DNA of 7,687 bases from Porticoccaceae bacterium. Its GTDB lineage: Bacteria > Pseudomonadota > Gammaproteobacteria > Pseudomonadales > Porticoccaceae. The stretch lies in contig JAHRWI010000188.1 in assembly GCA_019090225.1 (NCBI GenBank), positions 1-7,687 on the forward strand, given 5' to 3'. The stretch's first letter is position 1. Every line of letters begins with the position of its first letter. Made by a program: the position numbers and the translations under genes. Positions 5,286 to 7,687 of the stretch are shown in pieces. Under the pieces are notes generated by a model. That model made no database searches, had not been told where the DNA came from, and saw only the letters and a list, made by a program, of their open reading frames with translations.

Positions 5286-6083
5286 ATGGATTTAGATCTT
5301 AAAGAAAAATCCGTCATCGTCACCGGCGGCGCATCCAATATCGGTCGCGCTATCGTTCTTAAATTTGCCGAAGAAGGCGCAAATATCACCATTGCTGATC
5401 TCGATACCGAGGCCGGTGAGCGGGTTGCTGCCCTGGCCAAAAAAGCCGGTGCCGCTGGCGTACAAGTAGTAAAGACAGATATTACCGACCTGGCCAATGT
5501 TGAAGCCATGTTTAAACAAGCTGCCGATGCCTACGGCGGTGTTAACTGTCTGGTTAACAATGTCGGCTGGGATAAATTGATGTTTTTCACCCAGACCACA
5601 CCCGACCTCTGGGAAAAACTCATCAAGATCAACTACGTCGGCAATCTCAACTGCACCAAAGTTGCGCTCGAATATATGACTCCAAATGGCGGTGGCTCCA
5701 TTGTCTCGATCAGCTCAGATGCCAGTCGTCAGGGTGAGCCAAGAGAAGCGGTCTACGGCGGTTTAAAAGCCGCGACCAATAGCTTTATGAAAACCATCGC
5801 TAAAGAAAACGGCCGCAATAATATTCGCTGTAACTGTGTCTGCCCAGGCGTCACCGTCCCCGACAGCACCGATGAAACCAGCGAAAACAGCATGTGGGCC
5901 GTCAAAGACGCCATGTTCACAGAAGACCAGTTTGCTGCCATCGCAAAAACATTGCCTTTAAAGCGTATCGGTAAACCTGAAGATGTCGCTAATGCCGTGG
6001 TGTTTTTATCATCACAAAAAGTCGCCGGATATATTACCGGGCAGGTACTTAGTGCCAGCGGCGGTTACAGCATGATTGGCTGA
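5286..6083 (+). CDS. badH: Short-chain dehydrogenase, probable 2-hydroxycyclohexanecarboxyl-CoA dehydrogenase (BadH-type)
   Basis: Expected to oxidise 2-hydroxycyclohexanecarboxyl-CoA to the 2-keto compound with NAD+, supplying the substrate of the BadI-like enzyme just upstream. At 265 residues it is a classical SDR. The cofactor motif is TGGASNIG (13-20), with Asn18 where most family members have the central Gly. Asp38 at the end of beta-2 (TIADLD) indicates NAD rather than NADP. NNVG is at 91-94, Asn116 is the structural catalytic Asn, and Ser144, Tyr157 and Lys161 (SSDAS, YGGLK) complete the tetrad. The stretches NNVGWDKLMFFT, SSDAS, EAVYGGLKA and ITGQVLSASGGYSM resemble my memory of R. 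palustris BadH (NNAGWD, ITGQVLSVSGG). Last gene of the operon, followed by a perfect terminator. The SDR class is certain; substrate rests on resemblance plus the BadI-like neighbour. Confidence 0.87.
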   Translation: MDLDLKEKSVIVTGGASNIGRAIVLKFAEEGANITIADLDTEAGERVAALAKKAGAAGVQVVKTDITDLANVEAMFKQAADAYGGVNCLVNNVGWDKLMFFTQTTPDLWEKLIKINYVGNLNCTKVALEYMTPNGGGSIVSISSDASRQGEPREAVYGGLKAATNSFMKTIAKENGRNNIRCNCVCPGVTVPDSTDETSENSMWAVKDAMFTEDQFAAIAKTLPLKRIGKPEDVANAVVFLSSQKVAGYITGQVLSASGGYSMIG

Positions 6084-6102
6084 GCAGTTACACGCTCTCG
6101 GC

Positions 6103-6140
6103 AAACTAAAAAGCCCTACATTGATAGGGCTTTTTAGTTT
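6103..6140. terminator. Bidirectional Rho-independent terminator
   Basis: A perfect inverted repeat: the left arm at 6103-6118 (aaactaaaaagcccta) pairs fully with the right arm at 6125-6140 around a 6-nt loop (cattga). The GGGC/GCCC core followed by a T-run on each strand lets it end both the alicyclic operon (plus strand) and the convergent MFS transcript (minus strand). Confidence 0.93.
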
Positions 6141-6153
6141 ATCCAAACCATCG

Positions 6154-7335
6154 CTATGGGTTTGTTAGCGCTGACCTACTGGACCATCGCCAGTAAAAGA
6201 TAGCCACGGCCAACAGGCCCAGCACTGGAATCATAATCAGCAGTATATTTTGCCAACCAATCCGTGCCAGCAACCACCCCGCCATCAATGCACTAAAAGC
6301 CTGCACCCCGAATATAGTGAAGTCATTAAACGCCTGAACTTTAAATTTTTCTGCTTCTCTGTAACCCAGTGGCAACAAGGTTGTGCCGCCGACGAACAGG
6401 AAGTTCCAGCCGATACCGAGCATCACCAGAGACAGCCAGTAATTAATAAATTCATAGCGGGAAAATATCACCACCATCGCCACAAGGAAGGCTCCAGCGC
6501 CGAGACTAATTAGGCCCACCTCTCCGATTCGTCGTATTAGCCAGGGCACGAAAAACGATGGCAGGAACATGGCTACAATATGACTCTGGATCACCCACTT
6601 GGTAGCCACCAGGCTGTGACCGTTTTCAAAATGCATATGTAAGGGAGTCGCCGTCATCACCATGCTCATCACGGCAAAGCTTGCCAGCCCGGAGAGCACG
6701 GCTACCCAAATCACCGGCTGGGCCAGTATTTCGAATAAACCACGACTGGCACCAGCAACAACATTGTCTTGAACCGTGGGGGCTTTAAAGAAAAGCAAAG
6801 TCACCATGGCCATCAGAGTCACGCCGATTAACAGCATGAACGAACCGACGTAGGCGACCTCAAAAAGGTGCTCGCCACGGACTGCAATCTCCGGCCCCAA
6901 AAAGGCTGCGATAATGCCGCCCAATAAAACTCTCGATGCAGCACGGGGCATATCTTCTGGGGCAACACATTCCATTGCCGCGAAACGATATTGCTGGCCC
7001 GCAGCCAAACCCAGCCCCAGGATCACACCGGCACTGACAAATATCACAAAGCTCTGCTGGATTAGACTATAAATAGCCAATAATCCGCCACCGGCCGAAA
7101 TCCCCGCGCAGACGATAAATATGCGCTTGCGGCCCCAACGGCGCATAGCGAGAATCACTGGCAGGGTTGCTAAGGCAGAACCTAAAATAAAGGCCCCCAC
7201 TGGCAGTGTCGCCAGACCCGGATCAGGGGCCAACTGTTGGCCAATAATACTGCCCAGAAAAACCAGAAAAGCTGGAATCGACATCGTCAAAGCCTGGCAG
7301 CACACCAATAGCCAGACATTTATATTGTTATTCAC
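6154..7335 (-). CDS. Major facilitator superfamily (MFS) permease, substrate unknown
   Basis: An inner-membrane secondary transporter with about twelve hydrophobic segments over 393 residues, the usual MFS size. The loop between segments 2 and 3 carries the basic MFS motif A remnant AMRRWGRKRIF (64-74), with a second, weaker counterpart in the C-terminal half (PWLIRRIGE). The frame is open up to an ATG at 7413, but GTG 7335 is the better start: GGAG at 7344-7347 lies 8 nt upstream and the protein then begins NNNINVWLLVCCQALTMS, a normal MFS first helix, without a 26-residue cysteine- and charge-containing leader. It runs towards the alicyclic operon and shares its terminator. Import of the cyclic acid is conceivable, but neither operon structure nor residues show it; a drug or metabolite exporter is equally possible. 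It lies 105 nt downstream of the small membrane protein gene. Confidence 0.88.
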   Translation of the reverse strand: MNNNINVWLLVCCQALTMSIPAFLVFLGSIIGQQLAPDPGLATLPVGAFILGSALATLPVILAMRRWGRKRIFIVCAGISAGGGLLAIYSLIQQSFVIFVSAGVILGLGLAAGQQYRFAAMECVAPEDMPRAASRVLLGGIIAAFLGPEIAVRGEHLFEVAYVGSFMLLIGVTLMAMVTLLFFKAPTVQDNVVAGASRGLFEILAQPVIWVAVLSGLASFAVMSMVMTATPLHMHFENGHSLVATKWVIQSHIVAMFLPSFFVPWLIRRIGEVGLISLGAGAFLVAMVVIFSRYEFINYWLSLVMLGIGWNFLFVGGTTLLPLGYREAEKFKVQAFNDFTIFGVQAFSALMAGWLLARIGWQNILLIMIPVLGLLAVAIFYWRWSSRSALTNP

Positions 7336-7343
7336 TTTATCAA

Positions 7344-7347
7344 CTCC
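7344..7347 (-). promoter_or_regulatory. Ribosome binding site deciding the MFS start
   Basis: GGAG on the minus strand, 8 nt from the GTG at 7335. The upstream ATG at 7413 has only a GGGG run about 2 nt away, too close to serve as a Shine-Dalgarno site. Confidence 0.65.
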
Positions 7348-7440
7348 AGATAAACCACAGGCAAACCCCAGGTACAGCCCAGCTAATTCCCGAAAACACT
7401 CGAATAAATCCATGTCCCCAGATCAGCTGCATATTAATCA

Positions 7441-7641
7441 CTACCTTGTTAATTTATCCGCTTCCTCAAGACGCTTGTCAGCCCCCTCCTGCAAAAGCTG
7501 CTCAACGCCACGGGCTTTTTCCAGCTCCTTTCCGTAAATCACACCGGCACCCTCGCCTTCGGTTGGCGTCACCTCTTCCGCCTGACGCATAACTAGATAC
7601 ATAGTGATACCCAGGGCAAGAATTAAAACAACGATTCGCAT
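7441..7641 (-). CDS. Small membrane-anchored protein of unknown function
   Basis: I do not recognise this 66-residue protein. Residues 1-18 (MRIVVLILALGITMYLVM) form one hydrophobic helix with an Arg at position 2, suitable as a single membrane anchor or uncleaved signal; there is no lipobox Cys. The rest is hydrophilic: an acidic linker with EEVTPTEGEG (22-31), then residues 38-66 rich in Glu, Lys, Leu and Arg (KELEKARGVEQLL, DKRLEEADKLTR) with leucine spacing that suggests an amphipathic helix or short coiled coil. The ATG at 7641 is preceded by GCGGG, a modest ribosome binding site. The codon pattern is consistent with a real gene, and no competing frame on the other strand looks like a protein. 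It lies upstream of the MFS gene on the same strand, 105 nt apart; a shared transcript is possible. Confidence 0.65.
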   Translation of the reverse strand: MRIVVLILALGITMYLVMRQAEEVTPTEGEGAGVIYGKELEKARGVEQLLQEGADKRLEEADKLTR

Positions 7642-7687
7642 AGCTATACCCGCAGTTAAAGATTATTAAGCTCACCCCAACGGTTCA

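Noticed and set aside
7336..7413. Extending the MFS permease to the ATG at 7413
   Set aside because: The added 26 residues are unlike an MFS N-terminus, and the Shine-Dalgarno site with correct spacing belongs to GTG 7335.
7121..7537. Open frame of 138 codons on the plus strand overlapping the MFS gene and the small gene
   Set aside because: Low-complexity, Arg/Ser/Pro-rich translation typical of an antisense shadow; it crosses two minus-strand genes and the gap between them.

Overview
The window looks like a chromosomal stretch of a gammaproteobacterium, probably a marine, aerobic heterotroph. The basis is the MltF and TadA protein sequences, their neighbouring convergent placement (which I recall as common in that class), mid-range base composition and mixed codon use. 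No genus can be fixed by eye. There are no RNA genes, insertion sequences, CRISPR arrays or phage genes.

Layout. Positions 1-963 hold the 3' part of mltF (lytic transglycosylase), cut by the left edge. Converging on it is tadA (tRNA adenosine deaminase, 1049-1579, minus), preceded in the same direction by a MarR-family regulator (1619-2077, minus). Divergent from the regulator is a four-gene plus-strand cluster: an acyl-CoA dehydrogenase (2241-3386), an enoyl-CoA hydratase-like crotonase (3471-4250), a second crotonase that closely resembles 2-ketocyclohexanecarboxyl-CoA hydrolase BadI (4384-5166), and an SDR resembling 2-hydroxycyclohexanecarboxyl-CoA dehydrogenase BadH (5286-6083). A perfect 16-bp-stem bidirectional terminator (6103-6140) closes the cluster. 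Convergent from the right come an MFS permease (6154-7335) and a 66-residue membrane-anchored protein of unknown role (7441-7641).

How the genes work together. The four plus-strand genes match, in order, the alicyclic beta-oxidation and ring-opening steps: cyclohexanecarboxyl-CoA to cyclohex-1-ene-1-carboxyl-CoA (dehydrogenase), then 2-hydroxycyclohexanecarboxyl-CoA (hydratase), then 2-ketocyclohexanecarboxyl-CoA (SDR), then pimeloyl-CoA (BadI-type ring cleavage). In Rhodopseudomonas palustris this set (badJ/aliB, badK, badH, badI) sits with the anaerobic benzoate genes and is controlled by the MarR-type BadR. Here the set appears alone, with its own divergent MarR regulator and a strong sigma-70-like promoter. 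No CoA ligase or aromatic-ring reductase is visible, so cyclohexanecarboxylate or a related naphthenic acid is the likely substrate.

Points worth a second look are an Asp where the dehydrogenase family has its catalytic Glu, a His replacing one of the two catalytic Glu residues of the first crotonase, and two independent short tandem-repeat arrays that begin at stop codons. One of these repeats the last codons and stop of badI five more times.
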